Positions 29,094 through 37,400 of a stretch of 64,000 nucleotides of DNA are shown piece by piece. How positions within the stretch are numbered: position 1 is the stretch's first letter; each line of letters starts with the position of its first letter. The notes beneath the pieces were generated by a model. That model saw nothing but the letters and a program-made list of their open reading frames with translations, ran no database searches and was not told where the DNA came from. The translations under genes and the position numbers were made by a program. Origin of the DNA: Ciceribacter sichuanensis (GTDB taxonomy: Bacteria > Pseudomonadota > Alphaproteobacteria > Rhizobiales > Rhizobiaceae); the NCBI RefSeq assembly GCF_024055605.1, contig NZ_JAMXLX010000011.1:55405-119404 (forward strand), given 5' to 3'.

Positions 29094-30179
29094 ATGGGCA
29101 CGATCACAGCAAGAAAACGTAAGGACGGAACGACCGGGTATACCGCGCAGATCCTTCGAAAGAAAGGCGGCGCGATAGTTTTGCGGGAGGCCAAGACCTT
29201 CGACAAAGAGCGTGAGGCCAAGGCATGGATTCGCTTTCGCGAGGGAGAACTTGACCGACCTGGAGCACTCGATCGTGCGGCCGCTCCGTCGTCAACGCTG
29301 GCCGACGCCATCGACAGGTACGTTCTGGAGAAGACGGAGATAGGACGAACCAAGGCTCAAGTCCTGCGATCTATCAAGGACTTCACGATTGCGGACATGG
29401 ATTGCAGCAAGATAGGCGCCAGTGACATTTCAGGCTTCGCGCAAGAGCTACTGGCAGGTGGTCGCAAGCCGCAAACGGTCGGCAACTACATATCGCACCT
29501 GTCCGCCGTTTTTAGTGTGGCTCGGCCGCTCTGGGGCTTGCCTCTTGATCTGGGGGCCATGAGAGACGCGCAGGCTGCAATGTCGAAGGTCGGAAGCATA
29601 GGGAAGTCGGAAAAGCGAAATAGGCGCCCTACCCTACCAGAACTCGATTTGCTTATGCAGCATTTCGCCGACAGACAGGCGCGTGCACCACATTCCGCGC
29701 CGATGCACCTGATCATACCGTTCGCCATCTTCTCTACCCGCCGACAGGAAGAGATCACCCGCATTACATGGGCCGATCTAGATGAGCAGCATAGCCGTGT
29801 ACTGGTCCGCGATATGAAGCACCCCGGCCAGAAGAAGGGGAACGATGTATGGTGTGAACTTCCACCCGAAGCGCTGCGCATCGCCTTGGCAATGCCTCAC
29901 CGCAAGGCGGAGATCTTCCCCTACAGCACCGATGCGATTAGCGCCGCTTTCACGCGCGCTTGCCAGTTTCTTCACATCGACGACCTGAGGTTCCATGACC
30001 TTCGGCACGAGGGGGTTTCGCGATTGTTTGAGTTGGGACGAACAATTCCCCTTGCGGCATCTGTCAGCGGGCACCGCTCGTGGAGTTCATTGCAGCGCTA
30101 CGCTCACCTTCGGGAGTCCGGCGATAAGTTCGCCAATTGGAAGTGGATGGACATCCTGACACGTACTGAAACGAAATAA
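29094..30179 (+). CDS. int: Tyrosine-family phage integrase
   Basis: A 361-aa site-specific recombinase. The N-terminal 60 residues resemble an arm-binding domain, followed by a core-binding SAM-like domain. The catalytic set is visible: Arg in FSTRRQEEI, Lys in MKHPGQKKG, HxxR in FHDLRHEGVSRL, His in SGHRSW and the nucleophile Tyr in LQRYAHL. It lies 155 bp inside attL, divergent from dusA, so it should direct integration into the dusA core. Confidence 0.95.
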   Translation: MGTITARKRKDGTTGYTAQILRKKGGAIVLREAKTFDKEREAKAWIRFREGELDRPGALDRAAAPSSTLADAIDRYVLEKTEIGRTKAQVLRSIKDFTIADMDCSKIGASDISGFAQELLAGGRKPQTVGNYISHLSAVFSVARPLWGLPLDLGAMRDAQAAMSKVGSIGKSEKRNRRPTLPELDLLMQHFADRQARAPHSAPMHLIIPFAIFSTRRQEEITRITWADLDEQHSRVLVRDMKHPGQKKGNDVWCELPPEALRIALAMPHRKAEIFPYSTDAISAAFTRACQFLHIDDLRFHDLRHEGVSRLFELGRTIPLAASVSGHRSWSSLQRYAHLRESGDKFANWKWMDILTRTETK

Positions 30180-30194
30180 ATCTCTCTGTCATCC

Positions 30195-30249
30195 TTGACG
30201 ATCTTCGACATTCTAAAGTTTATCCTGTCGTCAGTCATATGCGACTGAC
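30195..30249 (+). promoter_or_regulatory. Early promoter with overlapping operator-like palindrome
   Basis: TTGACG (30195-30200), 18-nt spacer, TTTATC (30219-30224), then GTCAGTC-N6-GACTGAC (30230-30249) over the expected transcription start. It precedes the tightly packed early operon, so it is a plausible repressor-controlled promoter. Confidence 0.5.
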
Positions 30250-30271
30250 CTCTCGAACCGAAGGAGGTCTT

Positions 30272-30490
30272 ATGTCCCTGCTCAAGACGCCCCAAGCCGC
30301 CGCCTATATCGCGAAGTCCGCAAGCTGGCTGAACAAGTCCAGGATGGACGGAAGCGGCCCTGTCTACATGAAGAACGGCGGCTCCGTCGTGTACCGCCCG
30401 CTTGATCTTGACGCCTGGATGGCCTCGAACCGCCGGACGGCGGTTTACGATTTCGCCAACGATAACCAGCGCGCGCAGGTGGAGGCATGA
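30272..30490 (+). CDS. Excisionase-like HTH protein
   Basis: A 72-aa protein; ATG 30272 follows GGAGGTCTT. It reads LKTPQAAAYIAKSASWLNKS then VVYRPLDLDAWM, the MerR-like winged-helix pattern of excisionase/AlpA proteins (HTH_17). It directly follows the integrase and overlaps the next gene by 4 bp. Probable recombination-directionality factor. Confidence 0.75.
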   Translation: MSLLKTPQAAAYIAKSASWLNKSRMDGSGPVYMKNGGSVVYRPLDLDAWMASNRRTAVYDFANDNQRAQVEA

Positions 30491-30642
30491 GCGTCCACTA
30501 CATTCCTTCCGACAATGACCGCCCTTACCGCGGCAAGCGCATTTCTTGGGCGGAGTTTACAATCATCACCGGGCTGCCGAAGCCTGACTACGCCGCGCGC
30601 GCCGCAAATGACAATGCGACGCCAGATGCACTAGCCGCCTAA
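30487..30642 (+). CDS. Small phage protein (51 aa)
   Basis: Starts in an ATGA overlap with the excisionase-like gene. It reads MSVHYIPSDNDRPYRGKRIS and contains WAEFTIITGLPKP. No family recognised; overlap and codon use support translation. Confidence 0.55.
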   Translation: MSVHYIPSDNDRPYRGKRISWAEFTIITGLPKPDYAARAANDNATPDALAA

Positions 30643-30717
30643 ACGCACCAACCCACCATGACTACCAACCTGCCGACAAAGTCGGCAGGCGCGCCGTCGT
30701 GCGCCGAAAGGACAACC

Positions 30718-30963
30718 ATGCGAATCCTGTACTGCCATCCGACCCACGAGACCGGCCGGAAAGACTGCGTCGCTTTTGTCGACGTCGAGCTCAACGAGCA
30801 CATCCGCCTTTACGGCCTGCGGCTTGTTCGCCAGCCAGACGGCGCGCACTTCCTGTTTGCGCCGCAGGCCGGACAGCGCCGAACCGCGACCTTCAGCAAG
30901 CCCATGGCGGAGCGGCTTACCGCCCTTGCCGCCGAGGCGCTGGAGGCAGCCAATGAGCGGTAA
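30718..30963 (+). CDS. Small phage protein, weakly SpoVG-like
   Basis: An 81-aa protein from ATG 30718 with AAAGGA upstream; ATG 30658 would add 20 residues but has no ribosome site. The pattern FVDVELNEHIRLYGLRLVRQ followed by HFLFAP recalls the SpoVG-type beta fold, but the match is weak. It overlaps the replication gene by 11 bp. Confidence 0.6.
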   Translation: MRILYCHPTHETGRKDCVAFVDVELNEHIRLYGLRLVRQPDGAHFLFAPQAGQRRTATFSKPMAERLTALAAEALEAANER

Positions 30964-32140
30964 GAAGCGAGGCTATGCCTATGACGTTGACGCCTGGGTG
31001 CAGTTCCACCTGCTGCGCTTGGCGTCCTTCCATCCCGACACCACGAAAGCGGATTTGGCCGTCTTGGCTGAAATCATTCAAAGGTACTGGGGCAGGTTTG
31101 GAAATGGATGGGTCACACATGAGGCCCTAGGCGCCATGACCGGGACCAGTAAGGCCACTGTAATTCGGGCGAAGCGCAACCTTGAGCAACTAGGCTTCAT
31201 CACTGTAGTGCAGGCTGGCCGCCGCGGCAGCGCCACCGTCTACAAACCGAATTTTGAGCTTGTTCCGGAAAAGGGTAGCAAGGATGACACCGAAACAAAC
31301 GGTATCACCCATGACACCGAAACGGATGCCATTGGTGTCGCCAGTGACACCTCAACTGGTCAATTTGGTATCACGGATGACACCCCCTCCTATCTACAAG
31401 ACCGGCCCACAAGGGCCGGGTCACAGATAGATAGAGAAGAACCCGCCCCGCCTACGGCGCCGCTTTCGGATGGCCTCACGGCCACCGGCGCGGATGGTGC
31501 GGGAGGATTTGAAGAACTCTGGAAAGCGTATGGCCATCGGCAGCGAAAAGCTGACGCAAGGGCGGCCTATGAGAAAGCCGCGCCAGACAGTGACCTGCAC
31601 GGCAAGATGGTCGAGGCGGCTCACGCATGGCATTCGGCATGGGCGGCACAAGCCAAGGCGGATGCTCCAAGGTTCACTCTGGCGAAATGGCTAGAGCGGG
31701 AAGAGTATGAGTGCGACCCGCCGACCTCGTTCTCTCCGAAAGAGCGGAAGCCTAAGCCCACCAAGGCGGCCAAGGCTGAGCCGCAGCCGGATAACGACAA
31801 CGAGCGGGGCGCACCTGTTTTGGACGTTGGTCCGTTCTCGCCAATCGGCACATTTGATGTGACGATTGTTGGCGGCCATGTGCAAGCCGACATCAATGGC
31901 GAAAAAGTTACGCTGCTGCTGAAGTTGTCTGACGGACATGGCTCCATGCACGACATGGAGCACGTACTCTATGGCCAGCACTCGGATTCCAAGATCCAAG
32001 CGCGCGGACAGGCATTTCTGCGAACGCTGGCCGATTGCTTTGGCATTGAGAGCTTGACCGACACTGAGCAGCTTAATGGGCACCGCGTTAACTGCACGGT
32101 CGACCAGCGATTTGCCATCTCATACAGGAAGGCCGCCTGA
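30953..32140 (+). CDS. Lambda-O-like phage replication initiator (winged-helix) with internal iterons
   Basis: A 395-aa protein from ATG 30953. Residues about 20-95 form a winged-helix domain (WVTHEALGAMTGTSKATVIR then LEQLGFITVVQAGRRG), as in phage replication initiators and DnaD-like proteins. A low-complexity segment (about residues 108-145) is encoded by four 18-bp iterons. Residues about 175-240 (ELWKAYGHRQRKADARAAYE) resemble primosomal helper regions, and the rest is unassigned. The arrangement matches lambda gene O, whose coding sequence contains the origin. No DnaC-like helicase loader gene is recognised downstream. Confidence 0.72.
   Translation: MSGKKRGYAYDVDAWVQFHLLRLASFHPDTTKADLAVLAEIIQRYWGRFGNGWVTHEALGAMTGTSKATVIRAKRNLEQLGFITVVQAGRRGSATVYKPNFELVPEKGSKDDTETNGITHDTETDAIGVASDTSTGQFGITDDTPSYLQDRPTRAGSQIDREEPAPPTAPLSDGLTATGADGAGGFEELWKAYGHRQRKADARAAYEKAAPDSDLHGKMVEAAHAWHSAWAAQAKADAPRFTLAKWLEREEYECDPPTSFSPKERKPKPTKAAKAEPQPDNDNERGAPVLDVGPFSPIGTFDVTIVGGHVQADINGEKVTLLLKLSDGHGSMHDMEHVLYGQHSDSKIQARGQAFLRTLADCFGIESLTDTEQLNGHRVNCTVDQRFAISYRKAA
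31274..31384 (+). repeat. Four 18-bp iterons, candidate phage replication origin
   Basis: Units at 31274-31291, 31301-31318, 31334-31351 and 31367-31384, with consensus GGTATCACNNATGACACC. Each unit is itself an inverted repeat (GGTNTCA / TGACACC). Starts are 27, 33 and 33 bp apart, keeping similar helical phase. A CCGGCCC-ACAA-GGGCCGG hairpin follows at 31402-31419. Confidence 0.75.
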
Positions 32141-32397
32141 TGGAATACGCAGAGATTTACGAGGCAGTAAAGTGCGGATTCATCGACGCTATGGAAGAGG
32201 TGAAGGCAAAGCCGCGCATGATGAAGATAGACCGGTTCGAAGCGGAAGACGATGCCGGCGAGCCGGTGACTGTTGTTGGTATAATTGACGACGACGAAGA
32301 ATTTATAAAGTTCATTGTCATCGAAGAATGGGAAGACGGGGAGCTGACACCGATTGTGAGGCGCAACATCTACAAGAAAGGAACGGCCGGCAAATGA
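32140..32397 (+). CDS. Acidic small phage protein
   Basis: An 85-aa protein starting in a TGATG overlap with the replication gene. Very acidic, with an alternating beta-strand pattern (VVGIIDDDEEFIKFIVIEEW). No family recognised. Confidence 0.6.
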   Translation: MEYAEIYEAVKCGFIDAMEEVKAKPRMMKIDRFEAEDDAGEPVTVVGIIDDDEEFIKFIVIEEWEDGELTPIVRRNIYKKGTAGK

Positions 32398-32540
32398 ACG
32401 ATCTACCGGAAATCCACGTCGCTATACTGCTGGCCGCGCATGCCGCAATGTTCGCCGCGATGGCCGCGGCGAGCGCCGTCGTCCACTTCACTTGCCGTCT
32501 CCGGCCTCCGACGGGGCCCACCTATGGCCGCAAAGGATAG
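32394..32540 (+). CDS. Small membrane protein of the early operon
   Basis: A 48-aa protein starting in an ATGA overlap with the previous stop. One Ala-rich hydrophobic segment (IHVAILLAAHAAMFAAMAAA) followed by a basic tail. Function unknown; a membrane role such as a small inhibitor is possible. Confidence 0.5.
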   Translation: MNDLPEIHVAILLAAHAAMFAAMAAASAVVHFTCRLRPPTGPTYGRKG

Positions 32541-32664
32541 TATTTCTAAGAAGTAGAAACACAGAATCACTGCGCGTCCGTATTTCCAGGTCAGAAGGAA
32601 CGGGAAACTATTGGATGCCGCCGTTCTGCCCTTGAGTGGACGCCTTGGCAGGTGATACATCCGA

Positions 32665-33468
32665 ATGGTTGTAAATATTGCCAGAGATGCCATGAACCGG
32701 ATACCTTGGGAACGAGACTTTCCAGACGTCATCGTTAATTGCTGCTGGAAGTCGTCTGAGTCCGGCGTCACTGGCTTGGGAAATCATGCGCTCTATCAGG
32801 CAGCCAAGGGTGAGCGTGATGTTGACGCCGCTCTGGCGCTAATTGACGACGTGGTAGTCGAACGGACCGTTGCCACACTGAGAGAGCTTGAACAAAATCA
32901 CAAAGTGAAGCCGAAACTAATTGCCCCCGCGGCGCAATTAGGCGACTCAAACAACGCACTTGCCATGACCTACGCCCAATGGCTGGGTCACGAGCTCGGG
33001 TGGGCAGTTGATGAATCAGTCTTTCAACTGAAGGACTTCTCGAAGGATAAGTCGAACGCATGGGTCAGAATAGCGCACCGCTCAGCCTTCTATGGAGAAA
33101 TTGACAAGACCACTCCATATGTCATAGTGGATGATGTAATCACACTAGGCGGAACAATGGCCGACTTGCGGTCGTTCATCCTCGGTAAAGGTGGGCGTGT
33201 TATAGGAATGAGCACGATCGCTTCTAAGGATGGAAACGATGTTCAGATACGCCTTGGCTCAGACACACAGACAGAGCTGGAGAAATTCTATGGCAGCGAT
33301 CTTGCAAAATTTTGCAACGAGCTTCTCGGCTTTGATCACCGGGGGTTCACGGATCCCGAAGCAGCCCGAGTACTCGGTTGTTCGGGTTATGTCGATCTCA
33401 GAAAGAAAATCGTGCGAGGCCGCGACCAGGGCGATTCATCGCGAAGCGCGAAACAAGCTTCGCGATAG
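32665..33468 (+). CDS. Phage-borne type I phosphoribosyltransferase
   Basis: A 267-aa protein (ATG 32665; ATG 32692 also possible). The PRPP-binding signature YVIVDDVITLGGTMADL lies at residues about 152-168, with IAPAAQLGDSNNALA earlier, so the fold is that of nucleotide-salvage PRTases. The base or acceptor is unknown. It lies between early and regulatory genes and is not overlapped by neighbours, as is common for morons. Possible roles are nucleotide salvage or interference with host or rival-phage metabolism; both are inferences. Confidence 0.75.
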   Translation: MVVNIARDAMNRIPWERDFPDVIVNCCWKSSESGVTGLGNHALYQAAKGERDVDAALALIDDVVVERTVATLRELEQNHKVKPKLIAPAAQLGDSNNALAMTYAQWLGHELGWAVDESVFQLKDFSKDKSNAWVRIAHRSAFYGEIDKTTPYVIVDDVITLGGTMADLRSFILGKGGRVIGMSTIASKDGNDVQIRLGSDTQTELEKFYGSDLAKFCNELLGFDHRGFTDPEAARVLGCSGYVDLRKKIVRGRDQGDSSRSAKQASR

Positions 33469-33716
33469 ACCGAAGAAGTTCGGCTGAATCCCACCCGGGG
33501 TATGTCGATCTCCACGACCGCCGGCCGCCGTACCCGCCGTCCCCCACAGCACTAATGCTAACTCAGATTTTTGCCTCCCGCGCGCGCAACGCGCGCGTGC
33601 GAGAAATCATTACGTTTTTTGCCTCTCCGCTGGCCGCTGACGGGGCCATCGACATATCTACCGATCGCCAAACTTGGCAAACCCGCGTCAACCTCACGCA
33701 CAGTTTTTTCTGTAGT

Positions 33717-33868
33717 TTTGATTTTTTAAATCAAACGCATGCCAATGCCGCCTCCTCGCCACAAGGGCGGCCAAGGGCGCGGTTTGTTGGAGTTTTTGGC
33801 GCGTCGCACTTGCGAGCGACTTAACACGCCTGGCGGCCCTAAATTCGCGGGGGCAAAAATTATACACA
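33717..33868. promoter_or_regulatory. Regulatory gap: palindrome and DnaA-box-like site
   Basis: The 529-bp gap 33469-33997 holds no convincing gene. It contains CGCGCGC-AAC-GCGCGCG (33581-33597), the palindrome TTTGATTT-TTT-AAATCAAA (33717-33735) and TTATACACA (33860-33868), one mismatch from a DnaA box. Confidence 0.35.
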
Positions 33869-33894
33869 TTTCCATCGTGAACGCAAGTTAACTG

Positions 33895-33923
33895 TTGACT
33901 TTTTCTGTTGGGTGCCTTATAGG
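33895..33923 (+). promoter_or_regulatory. Strong sigma-70-type promoter
   Basis: TTGACT (33895-33900), exactly 17 nt, TATAGG (33918-33923). It lies 74 bp before GTG 33998 in an AT-rich stretch. Confidence 0.65.
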
Positions 33924-33997
33924 GGATTCGCGCAAAGCGCATGCAAGCCGCCTTTGCGGCCAGCCCGCCCATTTGGGCACTTCCCTCTTTTTCATAG

Positions 33998-34765
33998 GTG
34001 ACGGCCTTGAAAAATGACGACGTCCCGGTTTTTGACCGGCGCGATACCCTGCCTGCAATTCTCGACACTGACACAGCCTGGGCTCCCCCACGCAAACATG
34101 CGCGGCAGGGTGTGACCATCCGGATGGCCGGCGATCCTTGCCGCAGCTTTGCGTGGGATAGGGCCAGCGAGGCAGAGCGAGAACTATGGCGGCACAACGG
34201 CGCGGCCGTATACCTAGCACAATGGTACGATGGCCAGGCAGCGAATGACAACGAAGACTGGCCACTGCAAAAACTCTTGCGGACGGAGAAGAACGACCAT
34301 TGCTTGGCCCTCGCCGAGCGCTACCGTGCCGTGCACGACATTGCTATGCGTCCTACAGCTCTTCTCGGCCGCGATCCGGCTGACCTCTATTTGGTGCAGA
34401 ACGTCGACAGGGAAGGCAACCACAAGGGGCCAAAGGTCATCACCGGCAAGAACGCAACTGTCGACACACAGCCGACCCGCAACCGTGCCGCACCCGTCCC
34501 GAAGGCATGGACTGGAGATGCCGCCTTGAATGCTACTATCGACGCAAAGCGCGAACTAGCCATCGTCCGCGGCAAATTGGCATATGTGCCGGCGATCCTC
34601 GACGCCTTCGAATGGTCTGTCGTTGACGGCCTCACACTCGAGGAAACGGGCAAACGACTCGGCGCTGGCAGTAAGGGCGCCAAGGGTGAGGCCCGCGCCC
34701 GCATCTTTGACGGCTTCGGAATTGTGGACCGATATTGGCGAACGCAGGACCGCAAGGCTGCATAG
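33998..34765 (+). CDS. Hypothetical phage protein, candidate regulator of late genes
   Basis: A 255-aa basic protein from GTG 33998 behind a consensus-like promoter. The C-terminal segment (VVDGLTLEETGKRLGAGSKGAKGEARARI) looks like a helix-turn-helix. It is the last gene before three terminator hairpins that separate it from the structural genes, the position of lambda Q-type antiterminators. That role is inferred from position only; no antiterminator family is recognised. Confidence 0.6.
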   Translation: MTALKNDDVPVFDRRDTLPAILDTDTAWAPPRKHARQGVTIRMAGDPCRSFAWDRASEAERELWRHNGAAVYLAQWYDGQAANDNEDWPLQKLLRTEKNDHCLALAERYRAVHDIAMRPTALLGRDPADLYLVQNVDREGNHKGPKVITGKNATVDTQPTRNRAAPVPKAWTGDAALNATIDAKRELAIVRGKLAYVPAILDAFEWSVVDGLTLEETGKRLGAGSKGAKGEARARIFDGFGIVDRYWRTQDRKAA

Positions 34766-34805
34766 GGGTACCCCAGTTCCCCGCGCCAAAAGCTATCTAT
34801 GAAAG

Positions 34806-34829
34806 AAGGGTCGCAGCGATGCGGCCCTT
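34806..34829 (+). terminator. Terminator 1 of early/late boundary
   Basis: AAGGGTCGCA-GCGA-TGCGGCCCTT followed by T, 41 bp after the preceding stop. Confidence 0.7.
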
Positions 34830-34980
34830 TAGCATTTCAGGCCTGCCGTCACAGGTCTGATGGTGGGTGGCCGCGCGCGGTCGCTCACCGCACTTCTGTA
34901 TCGCCGAGCCGCGGATGTACCGGTCGGCATACCAACCGAGCTGCGCCTACGTTGCGGTTCGACTCTCGGCAACGAGACTG

Positions 34981-35023
34981 GTGCGCTTGCCACCCCTCCA
35001 AGGGGCGAGCGCACCTCCTTTTT
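34981..35023 (+). terminator. Terminator 2 of early/late boundary
   Basis: GTGCGCT and AGCGCAC form the outer stem and CCCCT/AGGGG the inner stem, followed by CTCCTTTTT. Confidence 0.7.
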
Positions 35024-35057
35024 CCGACGATCCGTGATGGATCGACGACGACCAAGC

Positions 35058-35079
35058 CGGACCCGCTGCGGTCCGTTTT
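35058..35079 (+). terminator. Terminator 3 of early/late boundary
   Basis: CGGACC-CGCTGC-GGTCCG followed by TTTTCTTCTTT, 34 bp before the first late gene. Confidence 0.7.
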
Positions 35080-35112
35080 CTTCTTTCACCTCAAAAGTAC
35101 GGAATTCAAACA

Positions 35113-35631
35113 ATGACAAAACCGCGCGTTTTGGTCCGCGACCAGATTCGCCTGACTGCAAAAGTGTTGGACATTCCAGCCCCGTTCGTTCGGCAGGTTA
35201 TGTCTCGGATGAAAACCGACGGCCGCCTACCCTCAACGCGTCCAGTCACGCCAGACGTGACTGCTGAGAGCCTGGCGCGTCTAGTGCTTGGTTTGTGCGC
35301 GCCACTTCCCGGCAAGTCGACAGACACGGAAATCGCCATCGGTGCAGTTCCGCGCATCGCTGGCGACGGCGCGGATACTGTCGCCAGCGAGTTGGAGTCA
35401 CTTATCAACGAAGCCGCCGGCATTGTTGATGGGGAGATTGATTTTTGGAATGGCGACCTACTTGTCGGCATCGATAGGCCCTCGCTTGTTGTTCACGTCG
35501 TCAGGTTTGATGGAACGAACACGCTGCGGCTCTACCGGGGAAAGCATGAGCGGGAAGAGGGCGTGACGCGGTATGTGCGAATCCCGCTTCAGACTCTGCG
35601 CATGCTCGCTCTAGAACTGATGGGAGACTAG
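35113..35631 (+). CDS. Hypothetical phage protein (172 aa)
   Basis: First gene after the terminator stack. It begins MTKPRVLVRDQIRLTAKVLD, with a helical N-terminus and a beta-rich C-terminus (LVVHVVRFDGTNTLRLYRG). No family recognised. It ends 1 bp before the next start codon, so the late genes form an operon. Confidence 0.6.
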   Translation: MTKPRVLVRDQIRLTAKVLDIPAPFVRQVMSRMKTDGRLPSTRPVTPDVTAESLARLVLGLCAPLPGKSTDTEIAIGAVPRIAGDGADTVASELESLINEAAGIVDGEIDFWNGDLLVGIDRPSLVVHVVRFDGTNTLRLYRGKHEREEGVTRYVRIPLQTLRMLALELMGD

Positions 35632-35632
35632 A

Positions 35633-36214
35633 GTGAAACAGATCCCAAAGCCGGAAGACTTTTCGCCGGAATATTCGCGGCTCATGGAGCGCCACGTTGC
35701 ACTGATGGCGCGCGACGGGGCTATCTGCGTAGAAGAGCGAGAGCTGCACGCGCAAGCCGTTTCTGAGCCGGTAGCAAGTCGCCACGCTGACCGCGTCAGT
35801 TCGCTCCTGTCCGGCGTTGAATATACTGCTCCAGTGCCGATCAAGGACCGCCTGGCCGAGCTCGCTGCCGAACGGCGGGCCATTGCCGAGGCGCTCCGGG
35901 AGATTGCCGGCCAATTGAAGATGGAGCGCGAGCGCACATCGCGCTTGATCGTCGCGCAATTCGACGGCGAGCACGCAGCGCTCGCTGCCGATTTCTTTAG
36001 GCACATTGCCGCCGCCGCGGCCGTTCACGCCACCTATGGCGAAATGAGGCGAGGCTTTCACCGTGCTGGTGTCGATCCGGCTGGATTTACCGATTTCGGC
36101 ATCGAGCTTTTCGGCGATCCTGGCCACAGAAACGGTCAAGTTGGCGTCGCTATGCGGGCCGCTTATCGACGTGGCTACCTCAAGCAAAACGAAATTCCAG
36201 AGGCGTATCGATGA
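35633..36214 (+). CDS. Hypothetical phage protein (193 aa), coiled-coil centre
   Basis: Starts at GTG 35633, 1 bp after the previous stop. The middle (about residues 68-110, ERRAIAEALREIAGQLKMER) is a strong amphipathic helix. It lies before the HK97 protease, where terminase or portal genes would be expected, but no motif of either is seen. Confidence 0.6.
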   Translation: MKQIPKPEDFSPEYSRLMERHVALMARDGAICVEERELHAQAVSEPVASRHADRVSSLLSGVEYTAPVPIKDRLAELAAERRAIAEALREIAGQLKMERERTSRLIVAQFDGEHAALAADFFRHIAAAAAVHATYGEMRRGFHRAGVDPAGFTDFGIELFGDPGHRNGQVGVAMRAAYRRGYLKQNEIPEAYR

Positions 36215-36372
36215 AGATTGAGACCGCACACGCTCGCGTCCTGCGAGAAGACGAAACGGAAACCGAATTTGAGGCGAAGGTGCCAACGCATTTCGACACC
36301 AAAGCGGCGGTAGACGAGCTCATCAAGACAACGCGGAAGCTACTAAAGCGCCATGGTATCAAAGACATTTGA
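36211..36372 (+). CDS. Small phage protein (53 aa)
   Basis: An ATGA overlap with the previous gene and a 20-bp overlap with the protease gene show tight coupling. It reads MKIETAHARVLREDETETEF and ends LLKRHGIKDI. Charged, unassigned. Confidence 0.55.
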   Translation: MKIETAHARVLREDETETEFEAKVPTHFDTKAAVDELIKTTRKLLKRHGIKDI

Positions 36373-36949
36373 ATTTAAACCTGTCGCTACTCCAGACGGT
36401 CGTTTTTCTGGTTACGGCGCTGTTTTTGGCAATGTCGACAGCCATCGGGATGTAATTGAATCCGGTGCGTTCACAGCGTCAATCGCTGCCTGGCGCGCTC
36501 GAGGCCGCTGGCCTTCCATGAAGCTGCAGCACGGCACGGGCGGCAACATGTTCAGCGGCGACGACCTGCCAATCGGACGGTGGGTTGACATGTTCGAGGA
36601 CCGAAACGGGCTGTTCGTTCGGGGCGAATTGCTGGCATTAGACACCGATTTAGGGCGCCGGCTTCTCGGCCTTATGCGCGGCGGGGTTCTGGACTCTCTG
36701 TCCATCGGCTTTGTTGCCAAGCGGACCAGGGCCGGGACTGGCCGCGTCGGGCGCTATCTTGTCGAGTGTGACCTTCATGAGATTTCGCTTGTCGACACTC
36801 CCTCAAACGACCTAGCGCGCGTCTTACCGATTTCGCCAATGGAGGACGCAGCTGACAAGTTGCGCGATGCCATCGCGAGCCTAAAGGGCAAGGACGATCC
36901 GGCGCCGGACCCAATGAGCAAGCTGCGAGTCGCGCTGTCGCGGCTTTAG
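36353..36949 (+). CDS. HK97-family prohead protease
   Basis: A 198-aa serine protease that normally cuts scaffold and capsid proteins during head maturation. Family blocks are FSGYGAVFGNVDSHRDVIESG, MKLQHG with the His, LDSLSIGF with the Ser, and DLHEISLVDTP with the acidic residue. All active-site elements seem intact, yet no major capsid gene follows, which is unusual. Confidence 0.9.
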   Translation: MVSKTFEFKPVATPDGRFSGYGAVFGNVDSHRDVIESGAFTASIAAWRARGRWPSMKLQHGTGGNMFSGDDLPIGRWVDMFEDRNGLFVRGELLALDTDLGRRLLGLMRGGVLDSLSIGFVAKRTRAGTGRVGRYLVECDLHEISLVDTPSNDLARVLPISPMEDAADKLRDAIASLKGKDDPAPDPMSKLRVALSRL

Positions 36950-36986
36950 CACTGAAACAACCTTCCAAAATCACAAAGGAAACAAC

Positions 36987-37307
36987 ATGGCATTCACAGG
37001 AATTCACGTTTCGGCCGGATATGTCGGACCGCTGTACAACCGCAGCAAGACGAGCCACGCAGCGCTTATTTCGCGAGTCGTTTCAAGCGAGCATATGACC
37101 GGTGCAGGGACCACGACTTTGGTGGCTCCAGAACACTCTGAGAGCATGGGCGCTCCAGTATTTCGCATTCAGGCGTCCGCTGACTCGTGGGTGGCGATCG
37201 GCGCGGCGCCTAACGCTTCAACAGGCCCGCGCACCCTCTGCCGAGGCGGCGAAGATTATGACATTTTCGTAGAACCTGGCGATAGGCTCGCTTGGGTGGC
37301 CGCCTAA
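36987..37307 (+). CDS. Small beta-rich phage protein, possible head accessory
   Basis: A 106-aa protein, ATG 36987 after AAAGGA, directly following the protease. A Gly/Ser/Thr-rich beta pattern (GAGTTTLVAPEHSESMGAPV) suggests a small structural or decoration protein. No family recognised with confidence. Confidence 0.55.
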   Translation: MAFTGIHVSAGYVGPLYNRSKTSHAALISRVVSSEHMTGAGTTTLVAPEHSESMGAPVFRIQASADSWVAIGAAPNASTGPRTLCRGGEDYDIFVEPGDRLAWVAA

Positions 37308-37400
37308 GACGGGGGACGGTCAAATCTCTACAGGCCTACAGACGGCGGACCGGCGCGGATCAAACATACACAACGCCACGATTGAGAAATTGAGGTCAGT

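Noticed and set aside
31274..31384. Short spaced repeats as a CRISPR array
   Set aside because: The units are 18 bp, lie inside a coding frame, have 9-15-bp spacers and no cas genes; iterons explain them better.
34955..35000. tRNA-like T-arm (GGTTCGACTC) in the terminator region
   Set aside because: No matching acceptor, D or anticodon stems can be built and the T-stem does not pair; the local pairing is better explained by terminator hairpins.
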